This document shows, in pieces, positions 6,216 through 11,796 of a DNA stretch of 11,921 bases. The translations under genes were made by a program, and so were the position numbers. The notes under the pieces were generated by a model. The model saw only the letters and a list, made by a program, of their open reading frames with translations. It was not told the origin of the DNA and ran no database searches. Source of the stretch: Pseudomonadota bacterium (GTDB lineage Bacteria > Pseudomonadota > Gammaproteobacteria > Burkholderiales > Thiobacillaceae); NCBI GenBank assembly GCA_021836225.1, contig JAKBJA010000029.1, positions 1 to 11,921 of the forward strand, written 5' to 3'. How positions within the stretch are numbered: position 1 is the first letter of the stretch; the number at the start of each line of letters is the position of its first letter.

Positions 6216-7085
6216 ATGACAGTGATATTGCGCGGGGCGGACAGCGCATTTCCGCCCAACAACGAGCAGATCGCAGAGGCCGAGCGCCAGGGAGTCCGGT
6301 GGTGGGGAGGATACGTCGGCGGTGAAGATGCGTATCACGTCTGGAGCACGGAGGACTTCGCGCGGGTCGGCGCGCACTTCAAGATCCTGTGCATCTGGGT
6401 GCCAGTTCAATTTCCTGCAAGCTTTAACGTTGCAGACACGGTGGCGGGCTTTCTCGACCGACTACGCGCGCTCGGCGTCCCTAATGGGACTTGGGTCGCG
6501 CTCGATGAGGAGACAGAGCTATCGCGCGTGGTCGCCGCCTCGCCGTCCACGCAGAAGGCTCTAGTCGATGGCATCGCAGCAGGCGGCTACCACCTGCTGC
6601 AGTACGGCAACGGCAACCTGGTCGCCCCCGAGTGGCAGGCGAGCTGGTACGGCTCCTCGTGGCCGATCTCGCTTCCGCCCGGCGATGGCGAGATCGTCGC
6701 GTGGCAGTGGACCAGCGGATCGATGTCCGCTCTTGTTCCTGGCGCAGACCTCGACGTGATGACGCAGGGCCTGTTCGACGCGCTGTGGGATGGGAAGCCG
6801 AAGCTCGCGGCGGATACCGCGAGCACGGCGCCGAAGCCCGTAGTGCAGGAGCCGAAGCCCGTGGTACAGGAGCCGCCGAAGCCCGTGGTACAGGAGCCGC
6901 CGATCACGACCGCTGCGCCCGTCACGACACAGCCGACGGTGAACACATCCGTATTCGTCGATCCACTACAGGTAGCGCAGGACGACGTGGCGAAGTCTGC
7001 ACGTGCAGTGCAGGATGCGGCCACCGCGCTCATACGAGCGGTCACCAGACTGCACGACCTGACGCTGCCGCAGAAGAACGGCTAG
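6216..7085 (+). CDS. Glycoside-hydrolase-like lysin (DUF1906/Rv2525c-like, GH25-like fold)
   Basis: ATG at 6216 follows AAAGGAG (6202-6208). Residues 1-190 have the order of a GH25-like TIM barrel as found in the Rv2525c/DUF1906 family: an early Asp in GADSAF (D9), strand GVRWWGGYVGG (26-36), strand ILCIWVPVQ (57-65), acidic cluster VALDEET with D97, E98 and E99, WQASWYGSSW (140-149), and VAWQW (161-165) followed by DLDV (178-181). A linker holds three copies of PKPVVQEP (about 206-228), then a helical C-terminus (249-282) replaces a classical wall-binding domain. It probably acts on host cell wall as endolysin after the holin-like protein, or as a virion lysin. Activity on peptidoglycan is inferred; some family members have no proven activity. 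The family's frequency in actinobacteria is a host hint. Confidence 0.7.
   Translation: MTVILRGADSAFPPNNEQIAEAERQGVRWWGGYVGGEDAYHVWSTEDFARVGAHFKILCIWVPVQFPASFNVADTVAGFLDRLRALGVPNGTWVALDEETELSRVVAASPSTQKALVDGIAAGGYHLLQYGNGNLVAPEWQASWYGSSWPISLPPGDGEIVAWQWTSGSMSALVPGADLDVMTQGLFDALWDGKPKLAADTASTAPKPVVQEPKPVVQEPPKPVVQEPPITTAAPVTTQPTVNTSVFVDPLQVAQDDVAKSARAVQDAATALIRAVTRLHDLTLPQKNG
6831..6896 (+). repeat. 21-bp repeat, three copies, in the lysin linker
   Basis: Units at 6831-6851, 6852-6872 and 6876-6896, the last two identical and the first differing at two bases. Copies 2 and 3 are separated by one extra CCG codon. They encode PKPVVQE repeats in the flexible linker between the GH-like barrel and the helical C-terminus. 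The number of units is likely variable between relatives. Confidence 0.9.
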
Positions 7086-7093
7086 GGCCAATC

Positions 7094-7369
7094 ATGAGTC
7101 CCTGGCTACTGCTGCTGTTTCTCCCAATCGAGCTGTCGATCCTCTTCGCCGTGTTTCACCTCGTGCCACGAAAGCTCGACCGGGCAACCGAGCGGATGGA
7201 GCACGCGATGCGAGACGAAATCGGCAGACGATCTCAGGACATTGTAGGGCCGGCGGTGCGCGACGAGATCGGCAGGGCAATCGCGTTGATCATCCCCGCA
7301 GCGGCTGCGCGAGTTGCCGAACTCTTGCGGCATCCTGGCGATACTGAAAGTGAGAAGAAGCCCACATGA
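7094..7369 (+). CDS. N-anchored membrane protein with helical tail, 91 aa
   Basis: The start is ATG 7094; the same frame is open far upstream (to 6632) but that part is antiphase to the GH-like gene. Only a weak TAGGG precedes it, so translation may be coupled to the upstream gene, whose stop is 8 bases away. Residues 3-24 are a Leu/Phe-rich transmembrane helix; the rest is charged and helical, with RDEIGR occurring twice (40-45 and 56-61), a hydrophobic patch at 62-76, and a Lys/Glu tail. First of three consecutive genes for small anchored helical proteins just after the lysin gene. Possible roles are holin or antiholin, spanin-like tether, or superinfection factor; none is proven. Confidence 0.6.
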   Translation: MSPWLLLLFLPIELSILFAVFHLVPRKLDRATERMEHAMRDEIGRRSQDIVGPAVRDEIGRAIALIIPAAAARVAELLRHPGDTESEKKPT

Positions 7370-7593
7370 TCTACACATTCTTGCTCAGTTCGGACGGCCT
7401 GCGCCAGAACTTCGACCTCGAGCATCAGCTAATGCTCGCCGCGGGATCAGATCTCGAGCGACGCGTCGCGACCCTCGAGTACCAGGTTAGATGGAGCCAG
7501 GAAGAGTCCGACCGAGCCTCCTCGCTTCGAACGGGACTCCTGATCGGCCTCGCTCTCGCCACCACCGTCGCGCTGATCATCTGGACGTGGTGA
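7366..7593 (+). CDS. Tail-anchored coiled-coil membrane protein, 75 aa
   Basis: ATG at 7366 overlaps the previous stop as ATGA. The topology is the reverse of its neighbours: residues 14-52 are charged and helical with a heptad-like pattern around LERRVATLEYQV, and one transmembrane segment sits at the very C-terminus (about 55-74, ending IIWTW). This suggests a cytoplasmic helical domain tethered to the inner face of the membrane. Position between two N-anchored helical proteins suggests the three could form a heteromeric complex, probably in lysis or its timing; this is inference. No family recognised. Confidence 0.6.
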   Translation: MIYTFLLSSDGLRQNFDLEHQLMLAAGSDLERRVATLEYQVRWSQEESDRASSLRTGLLIGLALATTVALIIWTW

Positions 7594-7600
7594 CCCACGA

Positions 7601-7822
7601 ATGAACTGGACGGACTGGATCGGACTGATCGCGCTTCCCCTGCTGATACCAATTGCTACCGCAATGTGGAGGATGGCATATCGTGCGGGCGCGATCCAGT
7701 CCGACCTCCGCGCCATCCAGGAGGATCTGGCGTTCGTGCGCAGTAACATTGAGCGCCTTGAGCGATCAGTAGAGACTGTGTGGGTCCATATGGCACGGCG
7801 CGGAGGTGACAACTCATTATGA
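7601..7822 (+). CDS. N-anchored coiled-coil protein, 73 aa (holin/lysis-cassette type)
   Basis: ATG at 7601 begins eight bases after the previous stop; GGTGA nearby is the only ribosome-binding signal. Residues 5-23 are a transmembrane helix (IGLIALPLLIPIATAMW) and 31-60 a coiled coil with a heptad pattern (IQSDLRAIQEDLAFV, then IERLERSV), ending in a basic tail. This small N-span plus coiled-coil form is common among lysis-cassette proteins of phages infecting Gram-positive hosts. Its stop overlaps the next ATG, and the ribosome-binding site of that gene (GGAGGTGA, 7802-7809) lies within its last codons. Confidence 0.6.
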   Translation: MNWTDWIGLIALPLLIPIATAMWRMAYRAGAIQSDLRAIQEDLAFVRSNIERLERSVETVWVHMARRGGDNSL

Positions 7823-8595
7823 GGCGCAGCATTATCGGAGTGCCAATCGGCACAACGTATGCAACAGTACTCTCGACCGAGTTCGGACCGTTCGGGTGCG
7901 TGTTTTCACTGACGCACCTCACTCCCGATCCTACATCGATCACCGCCAAGCTGACGGGCAACGTAAGCGGGACCGTCTACTACAATGGCGCGCTGCCGGC
8001 GAGCGGCGGGATCAACGTCAACGCGACGAACGTCTCCGACACGCTCATTAACGTTGAGCTGTCCGGCGCAAACGTCGCGGGGCAGCTTACACTCACCGCG
8101 CAGCCAGTGCTCGGGTTGCCGGAACCGTGGCAAACGGGTGCGAACGCCGTACAACCTGCAACTAGCGTGACAGGTCCCGACGCGTTCGGCGCTGCGCCGG
8201 CAGTCGGCACAAGCCTGCTCTACGCACGCGGCGACCACGACCACGGACTCCCGAGCCTGCCCAGCTCTGTGCTGGCGTCGGCTGATATGGTTGTGCTCAC
8301 CGCGAACACGCTGACAACGGTGTTGCAATACACGCCAACAGTGACGCAATCGCTGCTCGTCGCCGTGACCGCGGCGGTGGTCAACGCGACGACGCTCACG
8401 CTCGAAATGTCCGCAAACTGGGCCGATGTTGGCACGCAAACGTTCTACTGGGTCAACGCGCAGTCCACGCCGGCGGGTCTCTTCTCGCCGCCGGCGGTGA
8501 TCGTGCCGGCGCAGTCCGGCGATGCAGTGACGATCCAGGCCGAGTCCACCGCTGCCGACACCTACATATCGGCATCGATCCTGCCCGCCGGGTGA
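7819..8595 (+). CDS. Beta-rich fibre / receptor-binding protein candidate, 258 aa
   Basis: ATG at 7819 overlaps the previous stop (ATGA) and has GGAGGTGA (7802-7809) upstream. The N-terminal third (1-100) is a Thr/Val/Asn-rich beta domain that looks like a small phage Ig-like module of alternating short strands. Residues 128-147 hold AVGTSLLYARGDHDHGLPSL, the kind of A-R-x-D-H-x-H-G motif found at trimeric fibre hinges in many phage tail fibres. The C-terminal part (150-258) ends in the beta sequence SAADTYISASILPAG-like tail common in phage fibre tips. An RGD triplet at 137-139 falls in the hinge and is probably chance. In a tailless virus this would be a vertex spike or receptor-binding fibre; host adhesion is inference. 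Confidence 0.6.
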   Translation: MRRSIIGVPIGTTYATVLSTEFGPFGCVFSLTHLTPDPTSITAKLTGNVSGTVYYNGALPASGGINVNATNVSDTLINVELSGANVAGQLTLTAQPVLGLPEPWQTGANAVQPATSVTGPDAFGAAPAVGTSLLYARGDHDHGLPSLPSSVLASADMVVLTANTLTTVLQYTPTVTQSLLVAVTAAVVNATTLTLEMSANWADVGTQTFYWVNAQSTPAGLFSPPAVIVPAQSGDAVTIQAESTAADTYISASILPAG

Positions 8596-8613
8596 GCCGG
8601 GTGAGCCGGGTGA
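8587..8613 (+). repeat. 9-bp tandem repeat carrying three in-frame stops
   Basis: Three exact copies of GCCGGGTGA (8587-8595, 8596-8604, 8605-8613). The first contains the stop codon of the 7819 gene, and the other two repeat the TGA in the same frame. The block lies directly upstream of the ribosome-binding region of the 8632 gene. Confidence 0.9.
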
Positions 8614-8631
8614 GAAGGTGAGGGTGATCGC

Positions 8632-9393
8632 ATGAGTGGAGTCCTACTGCCAGGCACCGCGCAGGCGCCACAGGTGCTGAGCGGCTACACCGCGTCCGGC
8701 GCCGGCGGCGTCGGGTTTGCGGGATCGGCGCTACCGGGACCGACGGCGCCGTATGCGGGAATCTGGGCGTTTACACCGCTGGTTTCCGATTCGGCAACTC
8801 CAAGCACCACCACGCCGATCAACCTTCCGCCCGGAGAGCCTGACACTGCGATTGTCGTTGTGGCGGCTGGTGGTTCAGGTAGTACAACATTCAGCCTCAG
8901 TGATAGCTTCGCGACGCACTACACCTGGGCACTAGTAGCGTCATCGCCATCTGGGGGCAACTACGGATGCGCGATCTTTCTCGGTACACGCAGTGGCGCC
9001 GCGTCCACGGATCTCGTTGGCACAGTCACGATAAACAATAGCGCATCTGCGTCTTCGAATGCTATCGCCGTGCCACTGCTCGGCGCGCAGGGCGTCTTGG
9101 CGGGGGCCGGCAACGGCAACGGGTCCTCTAGCGCATCTGGTACATCACTGCCGATGGGCAGTGTGTCGCCCACGATGACCACCGTCCTCGTAGGGGTGCT
9201 GTTGGCAGTTCCAAATTTGATTTCGGCCCCGACGAGCCCATCGGGAATGGTTGTGATTCCGATCTCCAGTAGCTCCGGCGGAGGATTCGTAATAATCGTT
9301 CCCAACCTGGCCGCGGGCACGTACGACCCGACTGCCACCACCACGTCGTCAACGACGACGGACTGGTCATCGTCCATCGCCGTGTTCGACTAA
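8632..9393 (+). CDS. Beta-rich fibre / spike protein candidate, 253 aa
   Basis: ATG at 8632 is preceded by a purine-rich region (8614-8627, AAGGTGAGG) that serves as ribosome-binding site. The N-terminus (1-45) is Gly/Ala/Pro-rich, probably flexible. Residues 62-250 are a single beta-sandwich-like domain: LPPGEPDTAIVVVAAGG (65-81), FSLSDSF, WALVASS, CAIFLGT, a central Ser/Ala/Gly run (133-175), VLVGVLLAVPN (186-196), and strands to the C-terminus, which has a Thr/Ser tract (230-243) before the last strand. The pattern resembles phage-encoded carbohydrate-binding or adhesin-like domains. It is the last gene of the operon, a common place for a host-range protein. It has no membrane segment and almost no Lys, His or Cys. 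Function is inferred from position and composition. Confidence 0.55.
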   Translation: MSGVLLPGTAQAPQVLSGYTASGAGGVGFAGSALPGPTAPYAGIWAFTPLVSDSATPSTTTPINLPPGEPDTAIVVVAAGGSGSTTFSLSDSFATHYTWALVASSPSGGNYGCAIFLGTRSGAASTDLVGTVTINNSASASSNAIAVPLLGAQGVLAGAGNGNGSSSASGTSLPMGSVSPTMTTVLVGVLLAVPNLISAPTSPSGMVVIPISSSSGGGFVIIVPNLAAGTYDPTATTTSSTTTDWSSSIAVFD

Positions 9394-9412
9394 CGCGATC
9401 ACGGACGCGAAA

Positions 9413-9445
9413 AGGCCCCGACGTGTGCCCGGCACGTCGGGGCCT
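9413..9445. terminator. Hairpin terminator between convergent operons
   Basis: Arms of 13 perfect base pairs (9413-9425 AGGCCCCGACGTG with 9433-9445) enclose a 7-base loop. On the minus strand the hairpin is followed by TTTT (complement of 9410-9413), a proper intrinsic terminator for the leftward operon ending at 9480. On the plus strand the hairpin follows the last structural gene (stop at 9393) by 20 bases but has only a C-rich tail, so rightward termination would rely on the very stable stem. Confidence 0.85.
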
Positions 9446-9479
9446 CCCCGCCTTGGAGTGGTACTCAGTATACCAGATT

Positions 9480-9833
9480 CTACCGCCGGCTCGGTCGCTT
9501 CGCACCGCCGAGCGCCCACACCGACGCCCCGGTGCTGCGCGTGGTGCTGACCAGGACCGCACGACCCGCGGGGTAGAGCTCCTGGCCGTCGTCTCCTGTA
9601 GCACGCAGCTCGGCGGCGGCCACCTTCAGCGCACGCAGCCAGCGCTTCTGCGCCACCTCGTCGTCGCCTGGCACGGCATACCAGGGAGACGCGGTGCCCA
9701 CGTGCGCGGCGTGGATCTCGTAAAGCGCATCCAGAGCATCGGCGGGGAGTGCGGTCGTCCGGCGCCGTGGCGCCACGTCATCTGGCGAGACCACGGCGAA
9801 GCCTGCGAATCCAGTGCCGGTCTTGCTTGCCAT
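9480..9833 (-). CDS. Hypothetical protein, 117 aa, last gene of the leftward operon
   Basis: ATG at 9833 (minus strand) has a perfect AGGAGGG (9842-9848) eight bases upstream. The product is soluble: a polar N-terminus (1-27), a helix with LPADALDALYEIHAAHV (29-45), a segment YAVPGDDEVAQKRWLRALKVAAAEL (about 52-76) that reads as a helix with a hydrophobic face, then strand-rich LYPAGRAVLVST (85-96), and a basic tail ending KRPSRR. The helix-plus-basic-tail form would suit a small nucleic-acid-binding protein, but no recognisable HTH or zinc motif is present. Its stop is 34 bases from the terminator arm. Not recognised. Confidence 0.7.
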   Translation of the reverse strand: MASKTGTGFAGFAVVSPDDVAPRRRTTALPADALDALYEIHAAHVGTASPWYAVPGDDEVAQKRWLRALKVAAAELRATGDDGQELYPAGRAVLVSTTRSTGASVWALGGAKRPSRR

Positions 9834-9835
9834 TG

Positions 9836-10051
9836 CTATTGCCCTCCTGTGTCGTTGGGGTAGGGGTAGTCAGGGTCATCATACCCGCCAACGATCGTTG
9901 GCGGAAGGGATCGAGCGCGCGCCGCATAGTAGATCGCCCGCTCGATCACGCGCTCGATCCCTGCAGCCCTGGCGCCGAGCGTCAGGCCGAGGCCGGCGCA
10001 GAATGCACCGCCGGTCACGCCTATGATGAGCACTGCCAGCAGGTCGTGCAT
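9836..10051 (-). CDS. Small membrane protein, 71 aa
   Basis: ATG at 10051 (minus) with AGGAGG (10057-10062) five bases upstream. An N-terminal Gly/Leu/Val transmembrane helix covers about 4-26; residues 27-46 are basic and helical (IERVIERAIYYAARARSL), and the C-terminus (53-71) is acidic and Tyr/Pro-rich (GGYDDPDYPYPNDT). The TAG stop is two bases from the next ATG. The only membrane protein of the leftward operon. An antiholin, superinfection-exclusion or host-membrane-modifying role is possible but unproven. Confidence 0.7.
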   Translation of the reverse strand: MHDLLAVLIIGVTGGAFCAGLGLTLGARAAGIERVIERAIYYAARARSLPPTIVGGYDDPDYPYPNDTGGQ

Positions 10052-10067
10052 AGTTGCCTCCTACCAT

Positions 10068-10508
10068 CTACCATATCTGAATCTGAATGTGTCGGTACAA
10101 GACGTTACACTCGGCACAGCGACACCATGTGAGCCTGACAAACTCGTCCGGTGCCTCTTCCTCGTGGGTCACCCATACAGACACAGACTGCCGGGCGCGC
10201 TGGGGTGCGTCACGGTGTAGCTTCACGCACCCATCAGGCCGACCGCCCGGCCACGTGGACGTGATCCATCGATCCACCACCCATCCGGTGACTCCGATCA
10301 CTATCGGATCGCGGCTCGACGCGTATGGCTCCAGCATGAGGGCACGGAATTGGTGTAGGTCATTGATCTGCACGACGTAGCCGTCCCGGAGCTGCGCGCC
10401 CCAACCGTCAATGGCATTGGTGTGCTCCGGCTCGACCCAGCGCACCCAATCGCCTGGGGCGAGATCCGGGACATGGATACGGTTATTGTAGTCATGGTCA
10501 TCTGACAT
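10068..10508 (-). CDS. Hypothetical protein, 146 aa, with Cys cluster
   Basis: The start is ATG 10508 (minus), overlapping the stop of the previous gene as TAATG, with AAGGGGAG upstream; the same frame is open to 11021 but that region is the antiphase of other genes. The product is beta-rich: GDWVRWVEPEHTN (19-31), RDGYVVQIND (41-50), TGWVVDRWITSTWPGGRPDG (74-93), VSVWVTHEEEAPDEFVRL (109-126). A Cys cluster C-x-C-x2-C at 129-134 near the C-terminus, with nearby His, could bind zinc. The SH3-like opening (GDWVRWV) is suggestive of a small barrel. Shares the GWVVD-W-RP-G pattern with the gene upstream. Not recognised. Confidence 0.7.
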   Translation of the reverse strand: MSDDHDYNNRIHVPDLAPGDWVRWVEPEHTNAIDGWGAQLRDGYVVQINDLHQFRALMLEPYASSRDPIVIGVTGWVVDRWITSTWPGGRPDGCVKLHRDAPQRARQSVSVWVTHEEEAPDEFVRLTWCRCAECNVLYRHIQIQIW

Positions 10509-10843
10509 TATGCATACTCCCCTTCTTTGCGCGTCGGCCGATGCACGACTCCTGACGTGAATATGAGACGATTCTCTTGGATGACGATCCCTGGACGCCA
10601 CTCGTCGTGCAGCATATCCACGACCCATCCGGACATGGCGAGCGCCTGCCGCACTACCATCGCCGGGTCCCATTCCGAGTCCATGATCGGCACGATATAC
10701 CGCTCGCCTTGCGTCTGATTGCCTACCGTGATGACGAGGTTCGATGGAACCCTGAGCGCGCGCGGCTCGTAGCTCGCACCATCGGCGGTTGTGCGCTCCA
10801 CACATACTGCACGGAACTGCAGGAGATACGGGGCCGTTCTCAT
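10508..10843 (-). CDS. Hypothetical protein, 111 aa
   Basis: The start is ATG 10843 (minus), overlapping the previous stop as TAATG; the frame extends upstream to 10948 but the overlap argues against the longer form. No membrane span. The sequence has beta segments (LLQFRAVCVER, VPSNLVITVGN, GERYIVPIMD), then a helix (PAMVVRQALAMSGWVVDML), then EWRPGIVIQENRLIFTSGVV and a charged C-terminus. The SGWVVD (71-76) with downstream W-R-P-G-I-V resembles TGWVVD of the next gene, so the two may be diverged duplicates. Reads as a small soluble protein; function unknown. Confidence 0.65.
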   Translation of the reverse strand: MRTAPYLLQFRAVCVERTTADGASYEPRALRVPSNLVITVGNQTQGERYIVPIMDSEWDPAMVVRQALAMSGWVVDMLHDEWRPGIVIQENRLIFTSGVVHRPTRKEGEYA

Positions 10844-11046
10844 TATGCGGGAACCCAGACCGCGGCGACCGCGAGACGGTATTCCTCGTCGATGCGGGCG
10901 ACTTCCTCGAAATAGCGCGCCTGGCGCGCGTCGATGTCGCGCCGGCATAGCAAATTCGCACGCTTAATTGCGCGATCCCGCTCGAGGCGTAGCTGGGTGA
11001 CGGCTTGGATCCGCTCGTCATCGTCGATATAGTGACGCTCAGTCAT
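10843..11046 (-). CDS. Small coiled-coil protein, 67 aa
   Basis: The start is ATG 11046 (minus), with GAGGAGG inside the end of the previous gene and an 8-base overlap with it. The frame extends upstream to 11217 but the upstream part is antiphase to that gene. Nearly the whole protein (10-60) is a charged helix rich in Arg, Glu and Ala (RIQAVTQLRLERDRAIKR, RQARYFEEVARIDEEYR), predicted as a coiled coil, with a hydrophobic end (VAAVWVPA). Possible roles are an oligomeriser or a regulator binding its acidic-tailed neighbour; unproven. Confidence 0.65.
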   Translation of the reverse strand: MTERHYIDDDERIQAVTQLRLERDRAIKRANLLCRRDIDARQARYFEEVARIDEEYRLAVAAVWVPA

Positions 11047-11335
11047 CCGTGGCATCCTCCTCATCGTCGTCGTCCGCCTCCTCCGCGATGATGCGGAGCC
11101 CATCGTCGCCGGCCTGCGCCAGCGTCTCCAGCCGCCACCGGCGGACCTGCGACAATATGACGCGCAGGTCGGCCGCGAGAAGCCGCTGGAAATCGGCGGC
11201 AGCCAGCGCCGTCGCACGACGCGACTCGGGGCTAGATGCGACTGAGACGCCGATCAGCCCGACGAAATACGAGGCGTCAGCGAACGTTTGGCGCACGGTA
11301 GCCAGGTTGTGTGCGATGTCGTGCTGCAGGGTCAT
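11039..11335 (-). CDS. Helical protein with acidic tail, 98 aa
   Basis: ATG at 11335 (minus) overlaps the stop of the previous gene as ATGA, with GAGGTGA about eight bases upstream. Residues 1-80 look all-helical (HDIAHNLATVRQTFADASYF, RRATALAAADFQRLLAADLR, VRRWRLETLAQAGDDGLRII), and the C-terminus 85-98 is a run of Asp and Glu. Acidic tails of this kind occur on ssDNA-binding proteins and on DNA-mimicking or antirepressor proteins, but no such domain is visible here. A weakly hydrophobic stretch (24-33) is too short to call a membrane span. Function unknown. Confidence 0.65.
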   Translation of the reverse strand: MTLQHDIAHNLATVRQTFADASYFVGLIGVSVASSPESRRATALAAADFQRLLAADLRVILSQVRRWRLETLAQAGDDGLRIIAEEADDDDEEDATDD

Positions 11336-11643
11336 GGCGTCACCTCGGGCGTGCCATCGGCCATCCTGGCATGCGCAATCAGCCACGCGGCGCGCGGGTC
11401 GATGCGGTCAATGTGCCGGACGCAGGCCGTGATGAGCCCCGTCGCGGGGTGCCACGCCGCGCAGGGGGCCTGGTCGTACAGCACGTCCTCGTAGGTGGCC
11501 ATGAGCAGGTCGCAGCGCCCCTGCCAGTCCTCGTCGCCGACGAACTCGTCGCGCAACAGGACCAGCTCGCTGCCGGCGCCGCCGTCCGGGATGGACGTGC
11601 GGACCCACGTGCATCCGTGCTCGGTGAGGGTAGTGGGATCCAT
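11332..11643 (-). CDS. Hypothetical protein, 103 aa, first gene of the leftward operon
   Basis: ATG at 11643 (minus) is preceded by GGAAGGAG, so the longer frame from 11751 is rejected; it would also run through the promoter. The product is acidic overall with four Cys (11, 44, 61, 74) and several Trp, and no membrane span. Segments: TWVRTSIPDGG, LVLLRDEFVGDEDWQGRCDLL, YEDVLYDQAPCAAWH, GLITACVRHIDRIDPRAAWLIAH. Composition and size fit an early viral accessory protein; spaced Cys/His could bind a metal, but no standard spacing is present. Not recognised. Confidence 0.65.
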   Translation of the reverse strand: MDPTTLTEHGCTWVRTSIPDGGAGSELVLLRDEFVGDEDWQGRCDLLMATYEDVLYDQAPCAAWHPATGLITACVRHIDRIDPRAAWLIAHARMADGTPEVTP

Positions 11644-11683
11644 CGTTGGCTCCTTCCCGTGTTGCTCTAGCTGTAGCGGCTTC

Positions 11684-11712
11684 AGCATACACGCATAGAT
11701 GCGCGCATTCAA
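11684..11712 (-). promoter_or_regulatory. Sigma70-type promoter of the leftward operon
   Basis: On the minus strand, TTGAAT (11712-11707), 17-base spacer, TATGCT (11689-11684). Spacing is optimal and each box has four of six consensus bases or more. Transcription would start near 11677, about 34 bases before the ATG at 11643, with room for the ribosome-binding site. Confidence 0.6.
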
Positions 11713-11721
11713 GATGCGCGC
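11697..11721. promoter_or_regulatory. Operator-like inverted repeat overlapping the -35
   Basis: GCGCGCAT (11701-11708), 5-base spacer, ATGCGCGC (11714-11721) form a perfect 8-bp inverted repeat; AGATGCGCGC also occurs as a direct repeat at 11697-11706 and 11712-11721. The element covers the -35 box and would suit a dimeric repressor. No repressor gene is seen in the window. Confidence 0.5.
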
Positions 11722-11742
11722 GCGCAATTCTCCGCAACCCTC

Positions 11743-11771
11743 TTGACGCACCGCGCCGGTTGTGCTATGCG
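11743..11771 (+). promoter_or_regulatory. Possible divergent promoter
   Basis: TTGACG, 17-base spacer, TATGCG on the plus strand. The -35 is good and the -10 has only TAT in place. It would read towards the right edge, but no plus-strand gene start is visible there. Confidence 0.25.
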
Positions 11772-11796
11772 AGGTGGCTCCGGGGGTAAAATCGTT

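Noticed and set aside
6632..7093. Upstream extension of the 7094 gene
   Set aside because: It lies in another frame inside the GH-like gene and is Arg/Gly-rich without structure; ATG 7094 starts directly at a membrane helix.
8226..8234. RGD cell-adhesion motif in the fibre candidate
   Set aside because: It lies within a fibre-hinge ARGDHDHG motif; integrin binding makes no sense for a bacterial virus.
10509..11021. Long N-terminal extension of the 10508 gene (317 codons in all)
   Set aside because: The extension overlaps two other genes in a different frame and is Arg/Ser-rich; TAATG at 10508 and a good ribosome-binding site mark the true start.
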